Source of the DNA: Arsenicibacter rosenii
Lineage (GTDB): Bacteria > Bacteroidota > Bacteroidia > Cytophagales > Spirosomataceae
Assembly (NCBI RefSeq): GCF_001870735.1
Contig: NZ_MORL01000003.1
Span: 248,001 to 312,000, forward strand
Reading direction: 5' to 3'
Length of the DNA stretch: 64,000 nt
The number at the start of each line of letters is the position of its first letter. The first letter of the stretch is position 1. The notes under the pieces were generated by a model that was not told where the DNA came from, made no database searches, and saw only the letters and a list, made by a program, of their open reading frames with translations. Made by a program: the position numbers and the translations under genes. Below are positions 17,923 to 26,264 of the stretch, piece after piece.

Positions 17923-18664
17923 TAAAAACGGCCTTATCGTAGCGTTTTTCTGCGTAGGCCTCATTACTTACGTTTCTTCGGTTTTGTCGGACCGGCTTAC
18001 CAACCGCAAGATTCCGGGCTCGGCCATTGCCATTATCATGGGGCTGGTGCTGGCCTATATCGGCGGGCGTGTGACCGGCGGCGAAAAAGGCATTGCCGAT
18101 ATGAAGGCCCTGTCGGGTTTCGGGACCATGGGCGGTTCGATGCTCCGCGACTTTGCGATTGTCTCTACGGCCATGGGGGCCAGCTTTGTGGTTATGCGCA
18201 AAACCGGCTGGGTCGGTGCCCTGTCGCTGTTTCTGGGCATTGTGCTGTCCTTTATCGGCGGGGTACTCGTTGCGCTGCTCTGGGGTTACACGGATGCGAT
18301 TAGCCTGACTACCATCGGGGCCGGCGCCTGCACCTACATTGTCGGACCGGTTACCGGAGCGGCCATCGGGGCCAGTTCCGATGTCATGGCCCTGAGCATT
18401 GCTGCCGGTGTGGTAAAAGCCGTTTTTGTGACGATTGCCACCCCGTTTCTGGCCCGCTTCATCGGGCTGGACAACCCGCATACGGCCATGATTTTCGGCG
18501 GGCTGATGGGTACTACCAGCGGTGTGTCGGCCGGTCTGGCGGCTACCGACCCTAAGCTCGTACCATATGGTGCCCTGACTGCTACGTTCTACACAGGGCT
18601 CGGTTGCTTGTCGTGTCCGTCTGTTTTATACCTCTTGATGCGCATGCTTTTCGGAAACGGTTAA
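17897..18664 (+). CDS. madM: Malonate transporter subunit MadM
   Basis: A 255-residue multi-pass membrane protein of the MadM family: SDRLTNRKIPGSAIAI, SGFGTMGGSMLRDFAI and LMGTTSGVSAGLAATDPKL are typical. It forms the malonate carrier with MadL, whose gene overlaps it. No malonyl-CoA decarboxylase (MatA/MadCD type) gene is next to it, so the malonyl-CoA fate is not settled locally. Confidence 0.93.
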   Translation: MEIIVRFLDKNGLIVAFFCVGLITYVSSVLSDRLTNRKIPGSAIAIIMGLVLAYIGGRVTGGEKGIADMKALSGFGTMGGSMLRDFAIVSTAMGASFVVMRKTGWVGALSLFLGIVLSFIGGVLVALLWGYTDAISLTTIGAGACTYIVGPVTGAAIGASSDVMALSIAAGVVKAVFVTIATPFLARFIGLDNPHTAMIFGGLMGTTSGVSAGLAATDPKLVPYGALTATFYTGLGCLSCPSVLYLLMRMLFGNG

Positions 18665-18720
18665 ATTAACAGATACCCCGAACTCGTACATCGTAATTCG
18701 CACATCGTAATTCACTTCTC

Positions 18721-19971
18721 ATGCATGTACTTATTGTTGGTGGTGGCATCGGCGGCCTGACCACCGCCCTTTGCCTGCACCAGGCCGGTTTTTCGGTGCA
18801 GGTCTTTGAATCGGCCCAACAGGTGAAACCCCTTGGTGTCGGGATCAACCTGCTCCCGCACTCTGTCCGCGTACTGACCGACCTCGGCCTACAGGGAAAA
18901 CTGTCCCGTATCGCCGTTGAAACGCAGGATCTCCGGTATTTCAACAAGCATGGCCAGTTGTTCTGGGAAGAGCCCCGTGGCCGGCATGCAGGCTATCACT
19001 GGCCGCAATTTTCCATCCATCGGGGTTATTTTCAACAGCTTCTGTTCGACACCGTACAGGAAACCATCGGTGCCGGGGCCGTGCATACCGGCCATCATCT
19101 GGTCTCGTTTGAACAGCATGACACCGGGGTGACTGCCACGTTCATCAACCGTACGACGGGTGAGGTCGTTTGCAACGCTACCGGCCACGTGCTGATTGGC
19201 TGCGACGGGATTCATTCGGTCGTCCGGAAGCAGCTTTATCCGGAAGAATCGGGACCCCGTTTTTCGGGGAATGTGCTGTATCGGGGCACCACCGTTATGC
19301 CGCCGTTCCTGACCAGCCGGACTATGGCCATGATCGGCCATTTAAAGCAGAAAATGGTCGTATACCCTATTCAGGCAGTTGATGCCGACGGAAATCAGCT
19401 GGTCAACTGGGTGGCGAATCTGCGGGAACCCGACAACCAGACAACCGTTCGCGACTGGAACCGGCAGGCCGATCAGCAACGGCTGGTGGACATCTACCGG
19501 AACTGGCAGTTTGACTGGCTGGATGTACCCGCGATGATTGCCAACGCACCTGCCGTATTTGAATTCCCGATGTCGGACCGTGATCCCCTGGATCGCTGGA
19601 GTTTCGGGCGGGTCACCCTGCTGGGCGATGCGGCCCACCCGATGTACCCCATTGGTTCCAACGGCGCGTCACAGGCTATTCTGGATGCCGAGGCCCTGAC
19701 CAACGCGCTGTTGACCGAGGCAGACCCGCTGACTGCACTCGACCGCTATGACCGGGAACGTGTTCCGGCCACGACCAGCGTGGTATTGCAGAACCGGCAA
19801 AAAGGCCCTGACCAGATCATGGACATGATGGAGGAGGCCGCGCCGGACGGATTTACTAACCCCGACGATGCCATCCCGTATGCCGGGCTGAAAGCCGTAA
19901 TGGACAATTACCGGCAGGTGGCGGGCTTTGATAAGGAAACGCTGAACAAAAAACGGACCGCCGGTACTTAA
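18721..19971 (+). CDS. FAD-dependent aromatic monooxygenase-like protein
   Basis: A 416-residue class A flavoprotein hydroxylase. The FAD dinucleotide-binding motif IVGGGIGGL is at residues 5-13, the second FAD/NAD(P)H motif is LIGCDGIHSVVRK, and the ribityl-binding motif is LLGDAAHPMYPIGSNGA near residue 300. Closest in feel to salicylate or 3-hydroxybenzoate 6-hydroxylases. It lies between madM and the second DUF3237 gene, separated from the latter by 2 bases. Substrate unknown. Confidence 0.87.
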   Translation: MHVLIVGGGIGGLTTALCLHQAGFSVQVFESAQQVKPLGVGINLLPHSVRVLTDLGLQGKLSRIAVETQDLRYFNKHGQLFWEEPRGRHAGYHWPQFSIHRGYFQQLLFDTVQETIGAGAVHTGHHLVSFEQHDTGVTATFINRTTGEVVCNATGHVLIGCDGIHSVVRKQLYPEESGPRFSGNVLYRGTTVMPPFLTSRTMAMIGHLKQKMVVYPIQAVDADGNQLVNWVANLREPDNQTTVRDWNRQADQQRLVDIYRNWQFDWLDVPAMIANAPAVFEFPMSDRDPLDRWSFGRVTLLGDAAHPMYPIGSNGASQAILDAEALTNALLTEADPLTALDRYDRERVPATTSVVLQNRQKGPDQIMDMMEEAAPDGFTNPDDAIPYAGLKAVMDNYRQVAGFDKETLNKKRTAGT

Positions 19972-19973
19972 CC

Positions 19974-20432
19974 ATGACAGGTATTGACCAAACGTTTGCG
20001 TTCTGGTTACGGGTTCTGGTTGGTCCAATGACTGACCTGGGCCCGACCCCGCAGGGCATCCGGCGGGTTATCCCGATTCTGGGCGGTACTTTTGAGGGGC
20101 CTGCCATCCGGGGCGACATTCTGGCGGGCGGGTATGACTGGCAGCTGATCCGGAGCGACGGTGTGGCCGAACTCGAAGCCCGTTATCTGCTGCAAACCCA
20201 CGACGGGGCCGTGATCACGCTGGTCAACAAAGGCATACGGCATGGACCGCCGGCCGTGATGCGGCAACTGGCACGCGGTGAGCAGGTCGATCCGTCGGCG
20301 TATTATTTCCGGTCTACGATGCAGTTTGACACGGCAGCTCCTGCGTATATGTGGCTGACAACGGCCGTTTTTATTGCCACCGCCCAGCGTTGCCCCGACC
20401 ATGTGCTGATTGAGGTGTACCGGCTGGAGTGA
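19974..20432 (+). CDS. DUF3237 family protein (cytoplasmic paralogue)
   Basis: A 152-residue protein without a signal peptide, aligning along its length with the DUF3237 protein at 12664-13212 (G(I/L)RR(V/I)IPI.GGT.EGP, DWQLIRSDGVAELEA, ARGEQVDPSAYYFR). Its start is 2 bases after the flavin monooxygenase stop, so the two are surely co-translated. One exported and one cytoplasmic copy bracket the gene run. Confidence 0.88.
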   Translation: MTGIDQTFAFWLRVLVGPMTDLGPTPQGIRRVIPILGGTFEGPAIRGDILAGGYDWQLIRSDGVAELEARYLLQTHDGAVITLVNKGIRHGPPAVMRQLARGEQVDPSAYYFRSTMQFDTAAPAYMWLTTAVFIATAQRCPDHVLIEVYRLE

Positions 20433-20443
20433 GGTATAGTTTT

Positions 20444-20484
20444 AACCACAGAGGTTCACAGAGGGTTGCACAAAGAACACAGAG
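20444..20484. repeat. CACAGAG-type low-complexity intergenic repeat
   Basis: Tandem, imperfect CCACAGAGG / CACAGAGGG / CACAAAGAACACAGAG units. Similar intergenic motifs are scattered in many bacterial genomes; function unknown. Confidence 0.4.
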
Positions 20485-20534
20485 TCTGGTTATGAATCCT
20501 GAGCAGGTAACTCAGTAAACCAATAAAGGCTACA

Positions 20535-20681
20535 ATGAAAATCGAACACATTGCCGTTTGGGTCAGCGACCTGGAAACGATGAAGGCATTTTATACGCAG
20601 TATTTCGGGGCGACAGGCGACGGCTACTACGAAAGTGTGGTGCTGGATCCTGAAAACAACATTGTCGAAATTACGGTCTGA
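20535..20681 (+). pseudogene. VOC/glyoxalase gene with internal in-frame deletion
   Basis: A 48-codon frame begins MKIEHIAVWVSDLETMKAFY, the canonical first strand and helix of VOC-fold (glyoxalase/bleomycin-resistance) proteins, and jumps after YFGAT to GDGYYESVVLDPENN followed by IVEITV, the canonical last strand. About 80 internal residues of a ~130-residue protein are missing and the frame is kept. It is probably a deletion scar; the remaining peptide lacks the fold core. Confidence 0.8.
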
Positions 20682-20777
20682 AATCAGTGGTGGCAAGGCT
20701 TGAACAAGACCCCGCGTTAATTAATCCATTCCAACCATTTCACCGCTCATAGACTCTTGTGCAAAACACCCGATAAC

Positions 20778-21101
20778 ATGAAAAAACATCTTCTACACCT
20801 TATTGGCGTCAGCCTGCTCTTTAGTGCCTGCCAGGAAGCTAAACCAGACTGCGGCTGCGACGGTAGTGGCGGCACTGTACTTACGGACAGGCTTGCCGTT
20901 TATACAAACACTCAAATCAGGACGTTAGGCACAGGAGGCTACTTTTTTACAGTTTGTAACAACGACAAACTCACAGAGAAGAATATTCAGGCAGGTGATA
21001 CTGTTTATGTAAGCGGCATTACGAATAATTCCTGCTTTAAGGGCGAGACACTTATAGCGCTGCCAGGTTATATCAAGCTGACAGAACTCAGGAGAAAGTA
21101 A
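20778..21101 (+). CDS. Small cysteine-rich lipoprotein
   Basis: A 107-residue lipoprotein: signal peptide MKKHLLHLIGVSLL ending in a lipobox FSAC (Cys18 or so), then a CGCDGSGG segment and a beta-rich domain. The ATG at 20778 gives the ideal lipoprotein start; an upstream TTG at 20757 is less likely. Function unknown. Confidence 0.7.
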   Translation: MKKHLLHLIGVSLLFSACQEAKPDCGCDGSGGTVLTDRLAVYTNTQIRTLGTGGYFFTVCNNDKLTEKNIQAGDTVYVSGITNNSCFKGETLIALPGYIKLTELRRK

Positions 21102-21112
21102 TCTTGATGTTC

Positions 21113-21145
21113 AGTGGTGGCACGACTTTGAGTCGTGCCACCACT
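21113..21145. repeat. Perfect 15-bp hairpin with TTG loop
   Basis: AGTGGTGGCACGACT - TTG - exact complement, between the convergent lipoprotein gene and pcaF. It has no T-tract, so it resembles a REP-like palindromic unit more than a textbook terminator, although it could block transcription. Confidence 0.6.
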
Positions 21146-21164
21146 ATAGTCTCCCCTCTATAGA

Positions 21165-22367
21165 CTACACCCGCTCAATCACAACGGCATAGCCCATGCC
21201 GACGCCGACACACATGGTAGCGAGGGCATAACGCTTTTGCTGCTTCCGGAGCTCAAGCGCGGCTGTTTGCAGCAGGCGTGTCCCCGACATACCCAACGGA
21301 TGGCCCAGGGCAATGGCCCCGCCATTGGGGTTAATGCGCGGATCATCATCGGCCAGGCCCAGCTGACGGATGCACGCCAGCGACTGTGCGGCAAAGGCTT
21401 CGTTAAGCTCAATTACGTCCATATCTGCCAGCGTCAGACCGGCTTTGGCGAGCGCTTTCTGTGTGGCCGGCACAGGGCCGATGCCCATGATGCGCGGTTC
21501 AACCCCAACCACGGCCGAGCTGACAATCCGTGCCATAGGCGTCAGGCCGTAACGCGTCACCGCCGCCTCCGACGCGACCAGCATCGCTGCGGCCCCGTCG
21601 TTCAGACCAGCGGCATTCCCGGCCGTTACCGTCCCATTTTTACGGAACGACGGCTTCAGTGTCGCCAACACCTCCAGACTCGTTCCCGGCTTGATAAACT
21701 CGTCCTTACTGAACAGCGTTGCCGGTCCTTTCTTAGCCGGAATGTCAACGGCCACAATCTCTTCAGCCAACCGTCCCGACGCCTGCGCCACGGCCGCTTT
21801 TTGCTGTGACCGCCAGGCGAACAGGTCCTGATCGTCGCGGCTAATCCCATACAGATCCACCAGATTTTCGGCCGTTACGCCCATGGCATCAGTACCATAC
21901 AGCTCCTGCATTTTCGGATTGACAAACCGCCAGCCAAAGCTCGAATCGAACATCTGCGCATCGTTGCCGAATGGCTTCGACGTTTTCGAGATCACCCACG
22001 GCCCGCGGGTCATATGCTCCATACCACCGGCAATGAATACATCGCCGTCGCTGGCTTTAATGGCGCGGTTGGCGTGGATCACCGCCGACATTCCCGACGA
22101 GCACAGCCGGTTGACGGTTTCGCCCGGAACGGTATACGGCAAACCGGCCAGCAGCAACGCCATGCGCGCCACATTCCGGTTGTCTTCTCCCGCCTGATTG
22201 TGACACCCAAGTATCACATCATCAATACCTTCGGCCGGAATAGCCGGATTGCGGGCCAGTAATTCCTTAATCGGCAACGCCGCCAGATCATCGGCCCGCA
22301 CCGGCGACAGGCTCCCGCCAAAGCTCCCGATCGGAGTACGGACGGCATCTATAATGAATGAATCCAT
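21165..22367 (-). CDS. pcaF: 3-oxoadipyl-CoA thiolase
   Basis: A 400-residue thiolase. Catalytic residues are visible: nucleophile Cys89 (NRLCSSG), His356 (GHPLG) and Cys386 (CVGVGMG). In the beta-ketoadipate pathway it splits 3-oxoadipyl-CoA into succinyl-CoA and acetyl-CoA. It is the last gene of the minus-strand pca run, which decides PcaF over a general acetyl-CoA acetyltransferase. Confidence 0.92.
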   Translation of the reverse strand: MDSFIIDAVRTPIGSFGGSLSPVRADDLAALPIKELLARNPAIPAEGIDDVILGCHNQAGEDNRNVARMALLLAGLPYTVPGETVNRLCSSGMSAVIHANRAIKASDGDVFIAGGMEHMTRGPWVISKTSKPFGNDAQMFDSSFGWRFVNPKMQELYGTDAMGVTAENLVDLYGISRDDQDLFAWRSQQKAAVAQASGRLAEEIVAVDIPAKKGPATLFSKDEFIKPGTSLEVLATLKPSFRKNGTVTAGNAAGLNDGAAAMLVASEAAVTRYGLTPMARIVSSAVVGVEPRIMGIGPVPATQKALAKAGLTLADMDVIELNEAFAAQSLACIRQLGLADDDPRINPNGGAIALGHPLGMSGTRLLQTAALELRKQQKRYALATMCVGVGMGYAVVIERV

Positions 22368-22390
22368 AGCTTATTGAGTGTTTGTGTGAA

Positions 22391-22459
22391 TGAGTGATTG
22401 AGTGTTTCGTAAATGATTTTGAACAGGCGAAAGCCCTCGCTAAATCACTCAATCACTCA
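22391..22459. repeat. Structured pcaIJ-pcaF spacer with inverted repeat
   Basis: TGAGTGATTGAGTG at 22391-22404 is exactly complementary to 22446-22459, enclosing a GGCGAAAGCC mini-hairpin. The second arm includes the pcaIJ stop codon. It could stabilise or attenuate the message between the two genes. Confidence 0.45.
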
Positions 22460-23798
22460 ACCGCTCAATGAAGCCCGCTCCCGTCTTCGCCCGAACCTCG
22501 TCGAGGGTGGCGCCGGGCATGAGGTCAATCAGGGTGAGCTGCCCATCGGGATAGGCAAACACGGCCAGATCGGTGATGACCATATCCACAACACCCGTAG
22601 CCGTCAGCGGCAGCGTGCACGACGGCACAATTTTGGACGAGCCGTCGGGGTTCGTGTGGGTCATTGTGATGATGAGCCGTTTTGCGCCTTTGGCGAGGTC
22701 CATCGCCCCGCCAACGCCTAACAACGGTTTGCCCGGCACCGCCCAGTTAGCCAGGTTCGCCGCCTCGTCCACCTCCAGGCCACCCATGATTGCCACGTCG
22801 ATATGTCCGCCCCGGATCATAGCAAACGAATCGGCGCTGTCGAAATAACTGCTGCCTTTCAGCGCCGTAACCGGAATTTTACCGGCATTCACCGGATAGT
22901 CCATCGCCCCGCCGCCGTCGGCCGGTACAGGTCCGACACCCAACATGCCGTTTTCAGTGTGCAAAATAATACCGTGCTCTTCCGAAATCAGGTCGGCGAC
23001 CAGCGTTGGAATACCGATACCCAGATTGACGACATCGCCTTTTTTGAGCTCAGCCAGGGCGCGGCGGGCCATGTGCATCCGCGCTTCGTCGACCTTTTTC
23101 GACGAAGCCACCGACGCCGACGAACCCAGGTCGTCGAGGGTCAGCGTCGCCTGTACGAGATAGTCCACGAAACAGCCGGGCGTATGCACGTGTTCAGGGG
23201 CAATGGCCCCTACCGGCACGATCTCTTCCACTTCGGCAATTACCAGATCGGCCGCCGTCGCCATGGCCTTGTTAAAATTATTTTCGGTCATGCGGTATTG
23301 CAGGTTACCGGCTGTATCGGCGCGCCATGCCCGGATAAACGCCACGTTGCCCCGGATGGCTTTCACAAACACCTGCTCCACGCCGTCGATTACTTTGGTT
23401 TCGCGGCCCTGCGCCAGCGGTGTACCGGCCGAAGTCGGGGTATAAAAACCACCGATACCGGCCCCACCCGCCCGGATGGCCTCTGCCAGCGTACCCTGCG
23501 GCAGCAGTTCATAGGCTACCTGCCCGCTCTGCGCGGCCTTTACGGCGTCGGGATTGGAGGTAAAAAAGGAGCCGATCATCTTACTGATCTGGCCGTTCCG
23601 AAGCAGCCGGCCGCCTCCCAAACCGGCTTCCCCGGTATTGTTGCCGACAAAAGTCAGGTTTTTGGTCCCCTGCTCAGCCAGGGCATGCATCAGGTGAACG
23701 GGGTTGCCGGTCATGCCAAAGCCGCCCTGAAGAAGCGTATCGCCTTCGTTGACCAGGCCAGCGGCGGTTTCTATGTCAATTATAGGTACTTGTTTCAT
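22449..23798 (-). CDS. pcaIJ: Fused 3-oxoadipate CoA-transferase (PcaI-PcaJ fusion)
   Basis: Transfers CoA from succinyl-CoA to 3-oxoadipate. The 449 residues hold both subunits in one chain: alpha-like domain at ~1-218 ([23 protein letters not shown]), a ~20-residue linker, and beta-like domain at ~235-449 with the CoA-thioester glutamate Glu282 in HTENGMLG. In proteobacteria these are usually two genes. It is part of the pca run. Confidence 0.92.
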   Translation of the reverse strand: MKQVPIIDIETAAGLVNEGDTLLQGGFGMTGNPVHLMHALAEQGTKNLTFVGNNTGEAGLGGGRLLRNGQISKMIGSFFTSNPDAVKAAQSGQVAYELLPQGTLAEAIRAGGAGIGGFYTPTSAGTPLAQGRETKVIDGVEQVFVKAIRGNVAFIRAWRADTAGNLQYRMTENNFNKAMATAADLVIAEVEEIVPVGAIAPEHVHTPGCFVDYLVQATLTLDDLGSSASVASSKKVDEARMHMARRALAELKKGDVVNLGIGIPTLVADLISEEHGIILHTENGMLGVGPVPADGGGAMDYPVNAGKIPVTALKGSSYFDSADSFAMIRGGHIDVAIMGGLEVDEAANLANWAVPGKPLLGVGGAMDLAKGAKRLIITMTHTNPDGSSKIVPSCTLPLTATGVVDMVITDLAVFAYPDGQLTLIDLMPGATLDEVRAKTGAGFIERLSD

Positions 23799-23807
23799 AT
23801 TGTTTTG

Positions 23808-23888
23808 GCCACGAAGGCGCTAAGTAATGAAGCAGCACGAAGATTAAAGAAAACTTAGTGCCCTTAACGTCTTACGGTCTTTGTGGTT
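23808..23888. repeat. Inverted-repeat spacer of the CACGAAG/CTTAGTG type
   Basis: GGCCACGAAGGCGCTAAG near the left end is imperfectly complementary to CTTAGTGCCC...TTTGTGGTT at the right end. Such elements occur in intergenic regions of many genomes; here it fills the spacer between pobA and pcaIJ. Confidence 0.4.
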
Positions 23889-25078
23889 TAAGTAAACGCC
23901 TCAAACGGCAGGCCGACATAGTTCTCGGCAATGGTGGTAGCATACGCCTCCGACTGACTGATATACCGGAACTTAGCCCGCTGAAGCTGATACTGAAACG
24001 ATCCGTGTTCGTCCTGTTTATGGAACAGCGTGGTCATGAAGTTCGAGAAATCCTGCGCCCGCCAGATGCGTTTCAGGGCCGTTTCGGTGTATCGGTCAAG
24101 GCTACGCATTGACCCGTTTTTGTAGTAATCTACCAGCCCGTCGACCAGGTGCTTCACGTCGGCGGCGGCCAGATTAAGCCCTTTACCACCGGTTGGCGGC
24201 ACAATGTGGGCAGCATCCCCCGCCAGAAACAAGCGCCCCGCCTGCATGGTATCGATCAGGTAACTGCGCATCGGCGTGATGCTTTTTTCGAAGATGGGGC
24301 CGGTTTGCAGGCTCCATCCCGGCGTACCCAGCCGCACCGACAGTTCGTCCCAGATCTGATCGTCAGACCAGTTGTCAATGTGATCGTTGTTATCCACCTG
24401 AATGTACAACCGGCTTACAGTTGACGAACGCAGGCTGTGCAGGGCAAACCCCCGTTGATGATAGGTATAAATCAGCTCGTCGGTCGACGGCGCGACATTG
24501 GCCAGAATACCCAGCCAGCTGAACGGGTAAGTGATCGAGTATTCGGTATACAACTGTTTCGGCAGTGTTTTCCGGCCGATACCGTGGAAACCGTCGCAGG
24601 CCGCGACAAAGTCGCAGTCGATCACGCCTTTTTCGCCCTGCTGCTCAAAATGGATTTTCGGCGCTGGTGAATCAAATCCTTCGATCTGCAACGCCGGCGC
24701 CTCAAACAACAGTTGCCCGCCCCCGGCCAGCCAGGCATCGGTCAGGTCTTTAACGACCTCCTGCTGCCCGTAAATCGTGATGTTTCGTCCGTTGGTCAGC
24801 TTGCCGAACGGCACCCGTACCCGCTCACTGTCGAAGCTCAGGTAAACACCGTGGTGCAGGTGCCCTTCCCGTTCGAGGCGACCGGCCAGCCCGAGGCCTT
24901 TCAGGATATCAACCGTATTTTGTTCCAGTAATCCGGCCCGCACCCGTGCTTCTACATACGCACGGCTCCGGTGTTCGATAATAACCGACTCAATACCGTG
25001 CTGCTTCAGCCAGTGGGCCAGCATCAGCCCGGCCGGTCCGGCACCGATAATCCCTACCTGTGTCCGTATGTGTTTCAT
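23888..25078 (-). CDS. pobA: 4-hydroxybenzoate 3-monooxygenase
   Basis: Flavoprotein that hydroxylates 4-hydroxybenzoate to protocatechuate with NADPH and O2. With the start at 25078 the FAD motif IIGAGPAG is at residues 10-17; VRAGLLEQNTVD, GRNITIYGQQEV, CDGFHG and AGDAAHIVPPTGGKG are all PobA-like. Length 396 is as in Pseudomonas PobA. A longer frame to 25111 would overlap the upstream gene; the chosen start lies one base past its stop. It feeds the pca genes. Confidence 0.93.
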   Translation of the reverse strand: MKHIRTQVGIIGAGPAGLMLAHWLKQHGIESVIIEHRSRAYVEARVRAGLLEQNTVDILKGLGLAGRLEREGHLHHGVYLSFDSERVRVPFGKLTNGRNITIYGQQEVVKDLTDAWLAGGGQLLFEAPALQIEGFDSPAPKIHFEQQGEKGVIDCDFVAACDGFHGIGRKTLPKQLYTEYSITYPFSWLGILANVAPSTDELIYTYHQRGFALHSLRSSTVSRLYIQVDNNDHIDNWSDDQIWDELSVRLGTPGWSLQTGPIFEKSITPMRSYLIDTMQAGRLFLAGDAAHIVPPTGGKGLNLAAADVKHLVDGLVDYYKNGSMRSLDRYTETALKRIWRAQDFSNFMTTLFHKQDEHGSFQYQLQRAKFRYISQSEAYATTIAENYVGLPFEAFT

Positions 25079-25079
25079 T

Positions 25080-26216
25080 TTAGTTTGATCGGTTAATCCG
25101 CTCCTGATCAAGCACTTCTCTGGCCGAATGAAACGCCTCGTTGGCCGCAGGCAACCCGCAGTACAAGGCCGAGTGCATGATCACTTCTTTGATTTCATCT
25201 TCCGAAACCCCGTTGTGTAAGGCTGCCCGCACATGCATCTGAAATTCCGCTTTCCGGTTCAGGGCAATGAGCATCGAGAGGGTAATCAGGCTACGGGTAT
25301 GTTTCGAAAGCCCGGGACGGGTCCAGATGTCGCCCCAGGCGTAATTGGTAATGAACCGCTGAAAATCAGCCGTAAAGCCTGTTGCTTGAGCAGTGGCACG
25401 GTCGACGTGTACATCGCCCAGCACCGTCCGGCGGACATGCATCCCGCGGTCGTAGGGTGTACTGCCAACCAGAAAATCAATCAGCACCTCCGCATAGCGG
25501 GCCGGCAGCTCAGTACTCGCCAGATGACGGGCCGGCAATACCCTCAACTGAGCATGCGGAATATTCGCGACCAGAAACTCCGCCTGCTCTACGTTGGTTA
25601 CCGGATCTTCATCGCCGGTAATGACCAGCGTTTCGACCGGAATCCGGGACAGCTCCGACCGGAAATCGGCGTCGCGGATGGCCGCACAACAGGCTGCGTA
25701 ACCTGCCACCGGACTACGCAGAAACATCGCTCTCGTCTCTGCTACCCGCTCCGGATTGTGTTCGCGGAAATTCGCCGTAAACCAGCGTTCCATCGTATCG
25801 TCAACAATGGCCTGCATACCTTGTGCGGTAATGGTGGCGATACGCCCGTTCCATCGTTCGTCGTTGCCGATTTTCGCACCGGTATTGCTGAGTACGAGCT
25901 TTCTCAGCCGTTCGGGATGGTGTATTCCCAGCCATTGGCCGATGAGTCCGCCCATCGACAGACCGCAGTAATCAATCCGGTGAATGCCCAGATAGTCCAG
26001 CAAAGCAATCACATCCTGCCCTAACTGTTCAATAGTATAGGGTCCGGGCGTAACGGGGCTCTTGCCGTGTCCGCGTGTATCGTACTGAAGCACCTGAAAA
26101 TAAGGCAATAAATGGGGTACCAGCTCGTCCCACATCATCTGTTCAGAGCCGAGTGAGTTTGACAAAAGCAGCACCGGACTATTGGGCGTGCCTTGCAGCG
26201 TATAGTTGAGGTTCAT
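25080..26216 (-). CDS. pcaL: Fused 3-oxoadipate enol-lactonase / 4-carboxymuconolactone decarboxylase
   Basis: A PcaD-PcaC fusion (PcaL type) of 378 residues. Residues 1-~250 are an alpha/beta hydrolase with nucleophile Ser87 (CGLSMGG), which opens 3-oxoadipate enol-lactone. Residues ~265-378 are an AhpD-like carboxymuconolactone decarboxylase domain (TRSLITLSMLIALNR, EVIMHSALYCGLPAANEA), which forms the enol-lactone. The fusion therefore runs two consecutive steps, and the order PcaD-PcaC is as in actinobacterial PcaL. Confidence 0.92.
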   Translation of the reverse strand: MNLNYTLQGTPNSPVLLLSNSLGSEQMMWDELVPHLLPYFQVLQYDTRGHGKSPVTPGPYTIEQLGQDVIALLDYLGIHRIDYCGLSMGGLIGQWLGIHHPERLRKLVLSNTGAKIGNDERWNGRIATITAQGMQAIVDDTMERWFTANFREHNPERVAETRAMFLRSPVAGYAACCAAIRDADFRSELSRIPVETLVITGDEDPVTNVEQAEFLVANIPHAQLRVLPARHLASTELPARYAEVLIDFLVGSTPYDRGMHVRRTVLGDVHVDRATAQATGFTADFQRFITNYAWGDIWTRPGLSKHTRSLITLSMLIALNRKAEFQMHVRAALHNGVSEDEIKEVIMHSALYCGLPAANEAFHSAREVLDQERINRSN

Positions 26217-26264
26217 GGTCTGATTAGGTAAACGGCACTCCGCCGGAGCCGTACCGGCACGGCG

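Noticed and set aside
22803-23858. Antisense frame across pcaIJ
   Set aside because: The minus strand carries the CoA-transferase with its catalytic glutamate; the plus frame is a composition artefact.
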